This document shows, piece by piece, positions 9,704 to 18,825 of a stretch of 64,000 nucleotides of DNA. The DNA is taken from contig NZ_CP009245.1 in the NCBI RefSeq assembly GCF_001941445.1, positions 85,992 to 149,991 of the forward strand, written 5' to 3'. The notes under the pieces are model-generated. The model saw only the letters and a program-made list of their open reading frames with translations, made no database searches and was not told where the DNA came from. The DNA is from Corynebacterium aquilae DSM 44791 (lineage in GTDB: Bacteria > Actinomycetota > Actinomycetes > Mycobacteriales > Mycobacteriaceae). The position numbers and the translations under genes were made by a program. The stretch's first letter is position 1. Each line of letters opens with the position of its first letter.

Positions 9704-10858
9704 ATGGACAAGGGTGGCAAGGTGAAGGAATCGACCAATTCTAAGGCTGTGTGGCATCAGCTCGGGGCAGTGCTGATGATTATTGCGTTGTCCACTGATA
9801 ACGGAGTTTCGCCGCTTGTTGGTTCTGTCCTTGAGTCCAAGGGACTAACAGGACTACTCGGAACCCCCATCTACCTTATGGGGCTGGCAGTCGGGCTAAT
9901 CATTGCGTTCTATTCTCGGATCTTGTCCGTTCGAGATTTGGCAATAATTATGCCTCTCGTTGTGCTTTTTTCCTGGGGAACTGTTGGTGCTGAAGCAGCC
10001 TGGGCTGTAGGGATATGCAGACTGTTATTCGGAATCTGCGCAGGCATCATTCTCGGTGGATTCCTCCCGCTGGCGAAATCTACATCGGATCCTGACACCT
10101 TCCGTCGCATCGTTGCGCTGTGGCCATTTGCTGGAGGAGTGGCGTCTCTCGTAGTCCCACTGTATGTTCGCCTGCCATTGTTTTCCTCCCATGTGCGCAT
10201 GCTGTGGCTTGTTGCGCCAGCGATTCTTCTCTTAGGCGTAGGACTTTTTACCGCAACTGCACGTCAAAGGGCAGATACCCCAAGTCGGCCGGTAGTTTCC
10301 GCCACTTCTGGGCACAAACAGCAGAAGGGGCACTGGCAGTATTTTGCGCTGAGTCCCGCGATGTTCGTCGGTGTCTTCGCGTCGCTCGTCGCCGCCAGTT
10401 CCGCTTTGGTAGCTTCCGGGGCGACGCTGTCAACATCTGCTTTGCCACCGAGTTTTCTTGCCGCTGGAATGATTGCGACGTCAATTATGGTTTCGGTTTT
10501 TCACTTAAGGCTATCGCTGGTTCCACTTATGAAAACCGTGGCGGTATGCGGTCTGGGTGTCATCGCATGCGTTGCTGTTGCCATTTCAACTTCGTCCGTC
10601 ATAGCTGTTCTGGCTGCTCTATTGGTTCTGGGGGTTGTTTTCGGGTTCGCTGTAATGATTCCGGGATTGTATGTCGGCACAATTACGAGTCCCGGATTTG
10701 CAAAAAAGGTTTCGTCTGGCTTGATGCTTGGACAGCAAGCTGCTGCGGCGGTGGGGGCAGCGCTTGCGGTTGCAGTGGGCGCAAAAGCTGTTTTTGGCCT
10801 TGCTGTGGTGATTGCGCTCATCGCGGTGTCCCTGCTGAGTAAAAAAGTGAGAACATAG
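9704..10858 (+). CDS. MFS-type transporter linked to the A-T-TE synthetase
   Basis: 384-residue membrane protein with about 12 hydrophobic segments and a major-facilitator-like layout: an early DNGVSPLVGSVLESKG loop, a central basic loop (TARQRADTPSRPVVSATSGHKQQKGHWQ) between two halves, and Gly/Ala-rich later helices. The family call rests on topology rather than a diagnostic motif. It stands 59 bases upstream of the synthetase gene on the same strand, with no terminator between, so it most likely moves the product or a substrate of that enzyme. The start could be the ATG at 9704 or an in-frame GTG at 9722. Composition is more AT-rich than flanking core genes. Confidence 0.75.
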   Translation: MDKGGKVKESTNSKAVWHQLGAVLMIIALSTDNGVSPLVGSVLESKGLTGLLGTPIYLMGLAVGLIIAFYSRILSVRDLAIIMPLVVLFSWGTVGAEAAWAVGICRLLFGICAGIILGGFLPLAKSTSDPDTFRRIVALWPFAGGVASLVVPLYVRLPLFSSHVRMLWLVAPAILLLGVGLFTATARQRADTPSRPVVSATSGHKQQKGHWQYFALSPAMFVGVFASLVAASSALVASGATLSTSALPPSFLAAGMIATSIMVSVFHLRLSLVPLMKTVAVCGLGVIACVAVAISTSSVIAVLAALLVLGVVFGFAVMIPGLYVGTITSPGFAKKVSSGLMLGQQAAAAVGAALAVAVGAKAVFGLAVVIALIAVSLLSKKVRT

Positions 10859-10917
10859 CCGCCTGTAGCTTTGAGCTGCTTTGGCGGAATCTATCCGTTT
10901 ACGATGAGGAGAAAAAT

Positions 10918-13566
10918 ATGCAGGCGCCAGATTTCGCTGTGAACGATCATTCAGGTGTAAACAGTGGGGATGACTCGAAGGCATATGAGAATAGCCGTGA
11001 AGCTCTCTGCACACTGCTGGATAACTCGGGTCTGCCCCCCGGGGGCGTAGTTGCAATACGTAATCTCGTCCCTGATGTACATGCAGCGACGTTAGCTGAA
11101 CTTTGGTCACGTGATCTCGTCCCCGCCATACTCGATCCTCATCTTCCAGAAATGCTGCAGCCTGCTCTCCTCACTGAGCTTTGCCCAGCAGCTGTTCTCA
11201 CGTGGACGACCTCGCAGTCGGAGTCAGCCGGATCTGTGCAACCGCGTCCATTGCTGGATTTGGCAGCTCAAGATTGCCAGCCCCGGATTTTCGGGCGGGC
11301 AACACCGTTTGCTTCAGCAAGAGACAATGACATTCCGGCGTACATCGCCTACACGTCCGGCTCAACTGGGACGCCTAAGGGGGTCGTCATCGGCCGGCGT
11401 GCGTTCAGGTCTTTTGTTCAATCGACGTGTGATTTGTACGAGTTGACCTCAGCGGATCGTCGATTGTTGCTGTCCAATCCAGCCTTTGACCTAGCCATGG
11501 AGCAAGTGGGCACTTCTCTCCACGTTGGTTGCCGGTTGATACCAGCTAATTCGGGACTTATCGCAACGGACCCATTTGCTCTGGCTGCCGAGGTTTGTGC
11601 CAGCGGAATCACTGTTCTGAGTCTGCCCACGGGTGTTTTCAACGCTGTTGGAGTGGCTTTGGATACCGATAGTTCCGCAGCGGCAGCATTTTATGAGTCT
11701 TCCGTGCGACTTGTGATGGCTGGTGGTGAAGCCCCCGATCCTGCTGCCATCCGTGGTTGGGCCACAGCGCTACCGGAAGCACGGCTGCTCAATGGTTATG
11801 GTCCGACCGAATGCACGATTGTGACTTCGTATGGCGATCTTGTCCCAGACGAACCCATTACCGTTGGTGCTCCACTTCCCGGTGTGAGCTATAGCCTGCG
11901 AGACGGTGAGCTCATCATTGGTGGAGTACAGGTAGGGCTTGGTTACCTAGGAAGTCGCGTCGGTGGTTTCGCATCAGATACCGGGGATACCTATGCCACG
12001 GGAGATGCTGCTCGAGTGCTTGCCGATGGTCGGTGGGTCATCGAGGGTCGACGCGACCGCATGCTCAAAGTATCCGGATATCGTGTCGACCCGACCACGG
12101 TGGAAGAGATCGCGACCGCCGTGGAAGGGGTGAGCGCCGCTCATGTTGTGCGTGTTGATGGCGCATTGGGCTGTCTTATTGTTCCTGACACCACACGCAG
12201 ATCTGAATCCGCAACAAAAGACACCAGCGGTAATAAGGAAATGCTCAAGAGGAAGGTCAGTGATCGTTTCGAGGTAGAGCTTCCCTGGTACGCGGTACCT
12301 CGGCTGTTGGGCGTCGCCAGCGAAATCCCCCTAACAGGTCGAGGCAAGCGCGACACTGAAGCGACTGCGAGTCTGCTAAAAAATCTTGTTTGTAGCGTAA
12401 AGGGGGGCCCTGACAGCACAGCTGAGGATCTCGGCTCCGCTGTGACTGAGATCTGGAGGCGATATGTAGGTGATCCGGAGGATCTGCGCAGCTTTACGGA
12501 ATCCGGAGCAGACTCACTCACTGCTGTTTCGGTGCGGGGGGATCTTCTCGAAAAGCTCGATGTCGATGTTCCCTTGCCGGTGATCATCGGTGGCAATGTA
12601 AGGGATCTCATTGATGCTTCTCACCGGGTCCGTGCTGGGGTACATGCGGGGCATTTATCGTCAGGTCAAGGACTCGTGCGACTGCGCGGGGCGTCACAAG
12701 GCGATCAATCTGCCAAGAACGTGCAGTGGGTGTTTTTGCCTCCGATGTCGGGGGCTGTTACGAGGTACCTACGTTTGTCTCGGTTGCTGCCGGATTCCCA
12801 TCAGGTCAGCGCATGTGAGACTGCGAGGGCGGATCTAGAAGGCGGCTTCGCAACGGTGGTTTCCGCAATGTCGGACGCAATTGCTGCAGAAATTCCGTTT
12901 GATGCAGACTTGCGTCTCTCTGGGTTCTCCCTCGGTGGAGTCTATGCACGGGCGGTAGCTGTCGAGCTCGCTTCCCGGGGATTCACCCGTTGTTCGGCCT
13001 ATCTCATCGACCCGCCCGATCCTAGTGGCCATGTTACCTCGGAAAGGACGGCGTTCCTCGTATTCGCCCAGGTAGGGCTGGCTATACCTGGTGATGGTGC
13101 GCGCTTTCTTCGTGGCCCTGCAGCCACCGGCAAGGTTTCCGAAGTGCGGGGAGAAGACATCGACTGGCATGAACTACTCACTGCTGCTGTGGCCACAGGA
13201 ATGGCTACGTTCAATGAAGGAACTCAAACTCTGCGTGATGCGTGGGAGGTTTATCGTCTTAATGCTTCGATTCTCAGCTCCTGCGACGCAGATAACCTTG
13301 TTGGACAGCTTCCCCCAACGCGAATCCTTGTAGGCGCAACCGGGGAAGATATCGGTTACGACGGCGCCGTCGCAGAGCGAGGGGAGAAAACACAGGCAAA
13401 AATCGAGCCTGTAGCGCCGAGTGGAGCCTGGTCCAAGATTTGTCCGGCAGCAACATTTGATCGACTTGGTGTAGATCATTTCGCCCTTTTAGATCCTCCT
13501 CATGACGTTGCCGTAGCTCAGTGGCTTACTGGAAACGTGGAGCCATCGACTCCCGGGACTGCCTGA
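10918..13566 (+). CDS. NRPS-like A-T-TE synthetase without condensation domain
   Basis: 882 residues with three domains in order. Adenylation (about 1-490): YTSGSTGTPKG at 145-155, NPAFDLAMEQ with an Asp at 191 in the amino-group-binding position, NGYGPTE at 292-298, YATGD at 359-363, RRDRMLKVSGYRVDP from 378, GRGK near 474. Thiolation (about 505-575): ESGADSL with the phosphopantetheine Ser at 533. Thioesterase (about 600-875): GFSLGG with the nucleophile Ser at 671, LIDPPDP for the acid and DHFALLD for the His. No condensation domain or MbtH-like gene is present. The A-T-TE layout and length match quinone/furanone synthetases of the AtrA/TdiA/RalA type, but a conserved Asp at the amino-binding position would rather suggest an amino acid. 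A GAGGAG ribosome site precedes the ATG. The product is unknown. Confidence 0.9.
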   Translation: MQAPDFAVNDHSGVNSGDDSKAYENSREALCTLLDNSGLPPGGVVAIRNLVPDVHAATLAELWSRDLVPAILDPHLPEMLQPALLTELCPAAVLTWTTSQSESAGSVQPRPLLDLAAQDCQPRIFGRATPFASARDNDIPAYIAYTSGSTGTPKGVVIGRRAFRSFVQSTCDLYELTSADRRLLLSNPAFDLAMEQVGTSLHVGCRLIPANSGLIATDPFALAAEVCASGITVLSLPTGVFNAVGVALDTDSSAAAAFYESSVRLVMAGGEAPDPAAIRGWATALPEARLLNGYGPTECTIVTSYGDLVPDEPITVGAPLPGVSYSLRDGELIIGGVQVGLGYLGSRVGGFASDTGDTYATGDAARVLADGRWVIEGRRDRMLKVSGYRVDPTTVEEIATAVEGVSAAHVVRVDGALGCLIVPDTTRRSESATKDTSGNKEMLKRKVSDRFEVELPWYAVPRLLGVASEIPLTGRGKRDTEATASLLKNLVCSVKGGPDSTAEDLGSAVTEIWRRYVGDPEDLRSFTESGADSLTAVSVRGDLLEKLDVDVPLPVIIGGNVRDLIDASHRVRAGVHAGHLSSGQGLVRLRGASQGDQSAKNVQWVFLPPMSGAVTRYLRLSRLLPDSHQVSACETARADLEGGFATVVSAMSDAIAAEIPFDADLRLSGFSLGGVYARAVAVELASRGFTRCSAYLIDPPDPSGHVTSERTAFLVFAQVGLAIPGDGARFLRGPAATGKVSEVRGEDIDWHELLTAAVATGMATFNEGTQTLRDAWEVYRLNASILSSCDADNLVGQLPPTRILVGATGEDIGYDGAVAERGEKTQAKIEPVAPSGAWSKICPAATFDRLGVDHFALLDPPHDVAVAQWLTGNVEPSTPGTA

Positions 13567-13766
13567 AGAAGACGCAAAAAGTCTTTGATGCTTACCCCGC
13601 TAGTTTATGAATCTATGCCCCGTCTGTACTGAGCAACCCAGTGACAGCAGGTAAATCGATGTGTAATTGGATTTCCATGCTTGATGTGGATTTCGACTTG
13701 GAATCGATCATTCACATTCGACGGGCGCTCTAAAGCACACACCACTCCTGGGGATTTTCTAGGCGA

Positions 13767-14711
13767 CTAGGCCAAGTCGCGAATAAAGGCCGCTGCGTCT
13801 GCCAGTCGTGCGCGCGCTACCTCCGGGGTCAAGATCAGGTGCGTTGCCGGATACACATGCACCTTGTGCGCATGAGCCTCTACCGTCTCGTGGCGGGGCA
13901 CTCGCTCGTCCTGCTCGCCAACCAGCACACACGTCGCAGGCCACGTTGAGACCGCCTGCTCAGATGTATCGATAGCGAAAGGCGCTGCCACCAGCTTCGA
14001 CTCCGTGGCCATCGTCGGACGCGACAACACCAAACCATCCAGCGCATGGGCGTGTGCTGCTACCAACACCGCGCCGGCAGAAGCACCCAAACCAACCACG
14101 GTGCGATCCGGGTAGGTCTCCCGCACCCACTCAATCACCCGGCCGACAGCGTCGACCTGCTCGGCGATATCGATTCCAATGCGCACCGGATAATCCACAT
14201 CCACCACCACGGCACCACTAGCCTCCGCGAGGGCTGCCACCACCGGCAACCACGCCATCTCGCGGGCCTGCCCACCGCCACGCACAAAGGCCCCGCCATG
14301 AGCGCACACCACCACCGGCGCATCAGCAGCGCACTGCGCCGGAGTGATGACCGTGCCGAAATCCTGCTCCTCCACCCGCAGTTGCGGGCTCAACCGCGAC
14401 CCCGGCCACGAATGATCCCGCGCCGCCCCCAACATCATCATCGCCGCATGCACCAAACGATCCGGCAGACGCGCAGCCCACGCATCAAACTCATCCGCCA
14501 ATGCCTGTGCTTCCTCCACACAGTCAGCCTCCGTTGGATTCTTCGGCGCCGGATGATGCTGCTCCACATACCAGCGCAGCTGCTCCAACTGCTCCACATC
14601 ACTCAACGCATGGTCGGTGCCCCCGACATGGAAATCGCGGCCAGTGGCCTCATCGTGAACAACATCAGGCTGGTGCTCGTCGGATACGGGACGAGAAGAA
14701 GAAGTAGTCAT
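13767..14711 (-). CDS. Alpha/beta hydrolase, hormone-sensitive-lipase-like esterase
   Basis: 314 residues. CAHGGAF carries the HGG oxyanion motif of the HSL/esterase class, VGLGASAGAVLVAAHA the GxSxG nucleophile elbow, LVGEQDERVP the catalytic Asp, and YPATHLIL the catalytic His. No signal peptide is visible, so the enzyme is probably cytosolic. It is likely an esterase on small carboxylic esters, with unknown substrate. It converges on the A-T-TE synthetase across 200 bases that hold no recognisable gene. Confidence 0.88.
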   Translation of the reverse strand: MTTSSSRPVSDEHQPDVVHDEATGRDFHVGGTDHALSDVEQLEQLRWYVEQHHPAPKNPTEADCVEEAQALADEFDAWAARLPDRLVHAAMMMLGAARDHSWPGSRLSPQLRVEEQDFGTVITPAQCAADAPVVVCAHGGAFVRGGGQAREMAWLPVVAALAEASGAVVVDVDYPVRIGIDIAEQVDAVGRVIEWVRETYPDRTVVGLGASAGAVLVAAHAHALDGLVLSRPTMATESKLVAAPFAIDTSEQAVSTWPATCVLVGEQDERVPRHETVEAHAHKVHVYPATHLILTPEVARARLADAAAFIRDLA

Positions 14712-15147
14712 AATGCCTCATAGGCTACCGGGCGAACTGACCACGAGATGAACCCCAGTAAGTTGTGTACTCGCACAGCGCGAAGCCCAACGCCACCACA
14801 GGGCGGAAATAAACAAGACAAAAACCTGGGCTAGATGTCTGGCACGCACCGATTGCTCAGCCCCCGCCCGGTGTGCTGACATCATCGTTTTCGTTCAAGT
14901 GTCATCCTCACAGGCCATGACCCTGGATATGACTGGGGGTGCGATCATTGAGCCCAGCTGTTGCCCAAAACCCCAAGGGGCCGAGCACCCACATCGCAGA
15001 GTGTGTTGCGGGTGCGGGGCATTTTCCCCAGATCGTCGACTCCCATGTGGACGTTGCTTGGATCTTCGCCGACGGTGAGCGCTAGCTTTCGGTGGGGTAG
15101 AGATAACCAGCCGCGGAAAGACCATTAGCTCCTGTGGCCGAAAATCT
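14712..15147. other. Intergenic region without assignable gene
   Basis: Between two minus-strand genes. One plus-strand frame (about 14950-15088) would give a 45-residue peptide ending VDSHVDVAWIFADGER that looks protein-like, but it has no ribosome site and no recognised family. It may be a decayed gene fragment. No strong hairpin was seen. Confidence 0.4.
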
Positions 15148-15984
15148 TTACTCCGGGTGGTGAATCACCACCGCATTATCCGGGCCCACATCCACCCCAG
15201 CAGACGCAAGCCGCGTCGTCACCGCAATCACCGCCTCATCCAAGGCGCTGACGGTATCCAACTGCTGCGAACCAGACCAGAAGCGCACCTCCATCGTCGC
15301 AATGCCATCCTCAACTCCCCGCAACACCGCCACCGGCGCAGGATTCGACAACACCGCATCCAAACCATCCAGCGCCTCAACCGCGATGCGGCGCGCCCGC
15401 TCATAATCCTCCACCCGACGAATCCGCACCGTAAACGACGTACGAATCCACTCATGGCGGTTTTGCACCGTCACCACCGAAGAATGCAACGTGCCATTGG
15501 GCACCAACACCTGCCGGCCATCAAAGGTGCGAATCGTCGTCGTCGACAAATTAATGTCCGTGATCGTGCCGGCGACCTCATCCATTTTCACCTGATCGCC
15601 CACCATCGGAGTCTGGCGCATCAAAATCACCAAACCCGCAAACATGTTGCCCAACACCGTCTGGAACGCAATACCGGCAGCCACCGACACCACGCCCAAA
15701 CCACCAATGATGTTCACCGGGCGGATCGACGGAAACACCACCGTCAAAGCGCCACCAACCCCGATCGCCACCACCACCCACCACGCCAGCTGGCCAAACA
15801 CCCGCGACGAGGTCTCCGTGCGATGGGTCACCCCGATCAAAAACTTCGGCAACAGCCAACGAATCAGCCACGCCACCGCCAGCGCAACCACCACAATCGC
15901 CACACCGCGAACCGCGGAATCCACCGTCACCGAAGGCACACCAGGAACAGAAGAAAACTGCAAGACAACCACCAAATCAGCCAC
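15148..15984 (-). CDS. MscS-family mechanosensitive ion channel
   Basis: 278-residue membrane protein. After two N-terminal helices comes the MscS pore helix and beta domain: GVVSVAAGIAFQTVLGNMF, MRQTPMVGDQV, GTITDINLSTTTIRTFDG, VLVPNGTLHSSVV, then a mixed alpha/beta cytosolic tail. Such channels open on membrane tension to release solutes during osmotic downshock, and in corynebacteria MscS-type channels also take part in glutamate efflux. The start is a GTG at 15984. The short N-terminus leaves three transmembrane helices, the minimal MscS topology. Confidence 0.93.
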   Translation of the reverse strand: MADLVVVLQFSSVPGVPSVTVDSAVRGVAIVVVALAVAWLIRWLLPKFLIGVTHRTETSSRVFGQLAWWVVVAIGVGGALTVVFPSIRPVNIIGGLGVVSVAAGIAFQTVLGNMFAGLVILMRQTPMVGDQVKMDEVAGTITDINLSTTTIRTFDGRQVLVPNGTLHSSVVTVQNRHEWIRTSFTVRIRRVEDYERARRIAVEALDGLDAVLSNPAPVAVLRGVEDGIATMEVRFWSGSQQLDTVSALDEAVIAVTTRLASAGVDVGPDNAVVIHHPE

Positions 15985-16152
15985 AAAAAATCAGCACAGC
16001 ACAGTCCTATTCACCATACCGGCCACAACCTGCCGCCCCCAGTCCAGCACGGCCCACCAAAAGCGCAAGGCGGGAGCCAGCCAACCGAGGCCAACTCCCG
16101 CCCCAATCACCCCACCCAAGCGCGAATAGATGCGCTCTTTAGCGGTAGATGA

Positions 16153-17964
16153 TTACCAAATGCGGACGCGATCTTCTGCAGGGATCGCCATCGCCCCCAC
16201 CTCGAAGGTGTCGTAGAAATCATCAATGTTCGCCGCAATCACATTGCAGCGGAACTCCGCCGGGGAGTGCGGGTCAATCGACAACAACTGCGCTGCCATC
16301 TCCGGGCGAGTCTTCGAACGCCACACCCGCGCCCAGTTCGAGAAGAACTCCTTCAAATCAGCATCTTCACCGGCGAAGTTCTTGTACGCCACCAGTGCGA
16401 TACCCAAACCGCCCAGGTCACCAATGTTTTCTCCCAGGGTGAAGCGGCCATTGACGCCCTTAGAGTCAGTTCCCTCCAAGCAGGAGGGGACCAAACCATC
16501 AAACTGGTCGACCAGCTTCGCGGTCAGCTGCTCAAACGCGGCCCGATCCTCGTCAGTCCACCAGGAATTCAACATGCCATCACCGTCATAGCGGCTGCCC
16601 TGATCATCGAAACCGTGACCAATCTCGTGGCCAATCACCGCACCGATGCCACCAAAGTTCGCCGCATCGCTAGCCTGAGGGGAATAGAACGGGGCCTGCA
16701 AAATAGCGGCCGGGAACGTGATGCCGTTGGTGTTCGGGCTGTAATAGGCGTTGACCGTCTGCGGAGTCATGTGCCACTCACTCGGGTCGCTGGGCTGACC
16801 AATCTTGCCCACCCCATAGTCATGGTTGAAGGCATGGCACACACGCTCGCACTCCACCAAAGACATCTGATCAGTGATGGTCAGCTCACTAAAGTCGCGC
16901 CACTTATCCGGGTAGCCCACGTTCGGGGTGAACTTGGCCAGCTTGTCCAAAGCCTTCTGCTTGGTCTCCTCAGTCATCCACTCCAAGCTGCGGATGCGCT
17001 CGTTGTAGGCGCCCAGCAAGTAATCCACCAGGCGCATCATCTCCGCCTTGTGGGTCGGCGGGAAGTGATCCACCACGTACAGCTTGCCGATCTCCTCACC
17101 GACGTGCTGCTCCGCGAAACCCACCGCACGCTTCCACCGGGCGCGCTGCTCCTGCGCACCACTGAGCCGGGTGCCATAGAAATCGAAGTTCGCCTTCGAG
17201 ATCTCATCAGACAAAAGGTGAGCCCGGCTGCCCAGCACCTGCCACACGCTCCACAGCTTCATCTGCTCCAGATCCTCAAGGGACTGCAAAGCCTCCAAGA
17301 AGCTGGGGGTGCGGTTGATGATTTTGCCGTGCGCGCCGGCCGCTGTGAGGAAAGCGCGGGCGCGCGCCGGGAGTTCTTCCACGGTGGTGGGGTTGTAGCT
17401 CTTGATGGCGTCGCGGGTGTCTTCTTTATCCCAGTGGTGGCTGGCCAGCTCGGATTCAAACTGCACGATCTTTGCGGCAGCTTTGTCGGCGGCGTCCGCC
17501 TCGGCGAAGTCCGGCAGGAAGCGCAGCATGCGTGCGACGTGCTGCTCGTAGTCGGCGAGGATTTCGGGGGTGGAGGTGTAGTACTCCTTTTCCGGCAGGC
17601 CGAGCCCGGACTGGTAGACGAAGGCGACATCATTGGTGCCCTGGGCGTCCTTGGTGACGTAGAACCCTAGCGGGCCGGCAACGCCGGTGCGGTCCAGCTC
17701 GCCGTGGACGCGAAACAGTTCATCGATGCTGTCGGCGGCGGCGATGGCCTGCAGGTCAGGATCCAAATCGTCGATCGTGCCGCGCTGGTTGAGGAACTTT
17801 GCAAACAGGGTGCCACCCAGGCCGGTGTCCTTCTTCAACAACTCGTGAACGGCCTTCTCGGACTCGTCACGCAGCTCGTAGAAAGCGCCGTCGCTGGAGC
17901 GGTCTGCGGGGATTTCGTGGGTGTCTAGCCAGTGGCCATTAATTTCGCGATATAGATCATCCAT
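16153..17964 (-). CDS. pepO: M13 family zinc metallopeptidase (neprilysin-like)
   Basis: 603 residues, within the normal range for bacterial PepO. Visible motifs are NAYYSPNTNGITFPAAILQ (substrate-binding), VIGHEIGHGFDDQGS with the HExxH zinc site, and ENIGDLGG giving the third zinc ligand (ExxxD), ending in RVRIW. The enzyme cleaves small peptides. There is no signal peptide, so a cytosolic location is likely. The ATG at 17964 is chosen because GGGAGG stands just upstream on the minus strand and the longer frame would overlap the divergent secreted-protein gene, whose start is 25 bases away. Confidence 0.95.
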   Translation of the reverse strand: MDDLYREINGHWLDTHEIPADRSSDGAFYELRDESEKAVHELLKKDTGLGGTLFAKFLNQRGTIDDLDPDLQAIAAADSIDELFRVHGELDRTGVAGPLGFYVTKDAQGTNDVAFVYQSGLGLPEKEYYTSTPEILADYEQHVARMLRFLPDFAEADAADKAAAKIVQFESELASHHWDKEDTRDAIKSYNPTTVEELPARARAFLTAAGAHGKIINRTPSFLEALQSLEDLEQMKLWSVWQVLGSRAHLLSDEISKANFDFYGTRLSGAQEQRARWKRAVGFAEQHVGEEIGKLYVVDHFPPTHKAEMMRLVDYLLGAYNERIRSLEWMTEETKQKALDKLAKFTPNVGYPDKWRDFSELTITDQMSLVECERVCHAFNHDYGVGKIGQPSDPSEWHMTPQTVNAYYSPNTNGITFPAAILQAPFYSPQASDAANFGGIGAVIGHEIGHGFDDQGSRYDGDGMLNSWWTDEDRAAFEQLTAKLVDQFDGLVPSCLEGTDSKGVNGRFTLGENIGDLGGLGIALVAYKNFAGEDADLKEFFSNWARVWRSKTRPEMAAQLLSIDPHSPAEFRCNVIAANIDDFYDTFEVGAMAIPAEDRVRIW

Positions 17965-17975
17965 GCCTCCCACAT

Positions 17976-17981
17976 TAGGGT
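17976..17981 (+). promoter_or_regulatory. -10 box for leaderless secreted-protein gene
   Basis: TAGGGT, 7 bases before the ATG at 17989; decides the start over the GTG at 17980. Confidence 0.45.
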
Positions 17982-17988
17982 GTGTGTC

Positions 17989-18768
17989 ATGTATCGGTTG
18001 AAACCACAGGTGACTTACCCCAGATGGGCTGCGTTGATCGGTGGCGTCGCGCTGCTGCTCGCGGGCCCAAACCTCCTGGCGAGCACCATGCCCGAACCCG
18101 CTGATCAGCCCCTGATGATGGGCTACGAGTCCACCGATCCGGACAGCAGCGTCGACATGGGTTTGCGGTGCCAGCTGGAGGACATGGGCATGTACCAAAA
18201 CTACGACTGTGGTGACACCATCGTGCAGACCCTCATGACCTCAAGTTTGCCGCAGGATCCGGACAAGGCGATGCGCCGCATGCAGCGCGCCCTGAGCATC
18301 GAAAGCGCCGGCCCGATGCGCTGGACCCACGGGCTGCTCACCCAGAATGTGGTGGCCGACGGGGTGACCGGAAAAGCCGTCAAGGGAGTGGCAGTCGCGG
18401 TGTTTCGTGAGGACTCTATGTGGCTATGGGTCTCTTTCGGCACCCAGGCCACCATGTACGCCTCCTATGCGGCGGGCATCTTGGGCGATGACTCCGTGCC
18501 CGATGGGCACTTGCCGCAAGTTTTGATCGATGCGGGCGCCCATTCCGAGGCCGCAATCGCCCAGCAAGCCGAGCAGCCGCAGCCAGGCGATGCGCCAGCA
18601 GCCCCGGAACAGCCGCCACTGGCGCCCGCGCCCACCCTGCCGGATCCGGAAACCGGCCGCTTAGGCGACGGGGAACTGGAGGACGGCAACGGCGAGCAAG
18701 CGCCGGAGCTTGAGGAGCCGGAGCTGCCCCTTCCTGAGGTCCCCATTCCAGTGCCGGTGCCCAATTAG
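17989..18768 (+). CDS. Secreted/membrane-anchored hypothetical protein with acidic Pro-rich tail
   Basis: 259 residues. The N-terminus (WAALIGGVALLLAGPNLLAS) is a signal peptide or single membrane anchor. The folded part (about 45-180) contains three Cys-flanked segments (GLRCQLED, YDCGDTIV) and no known catalytic motif. From about 185 on the chain is low-complexity, first Gln/Ala/Pro-rich, then Glu/Pro/Leu-rich (PELEEPELPLPEVPIPVPVPN), as in wall-spanning linkers. I do not recognise the family. It is divergent from the M13 peptidase and 57 bases upstream of prsW on the same strand. Confidence 0.7.
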   Translation: MYRLKPQVTYPRWAALIGGVALLLAGPNLLASTMPEPADQPLMMGYESTDPDSSVDMGLRCQLEDMGMYQNYDCGDTIVQTLMTSSLPQDPDKAMRRMQRALSIESAGPMRWTHGLLTQNVVADGVTGKAVKGVAVAVFREDSMWLWVSFGTQATMYASYAAGILGDDSVPDGHLPQVLIDAGAHSEAAIAQQAEQPQPGDAPAAPEQPPLAPAPTLPDPETGRLGDGELEDGNGEQAPELEEPELPLPEVPIPVPVPN

Positions 18769-18825
18769 TGCCCGCCGGTGACCTGTGAGGCCTACTAAAA
18801 AGAAAAACTGAGTGAAAAGCTGACT

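Noticed and set aside
10918..13566. Possible loss of a condensation domain by frameshift in the synthetase
   Set aside because: The frame is open from start to stop, the adenylation domain begins near the N-terminus, and no condensation-domain motif is found in the 276 bases or the transporter gene upstream.
16267..17670. Plus-strand open frame of 467 codons
   Set aside because: Antisense shadow of the M13 peptidase gene, whose HExxH and ExxxD motifs are intact; the shadow has no domain and an implausible His/Leu/Arg-rich composition.
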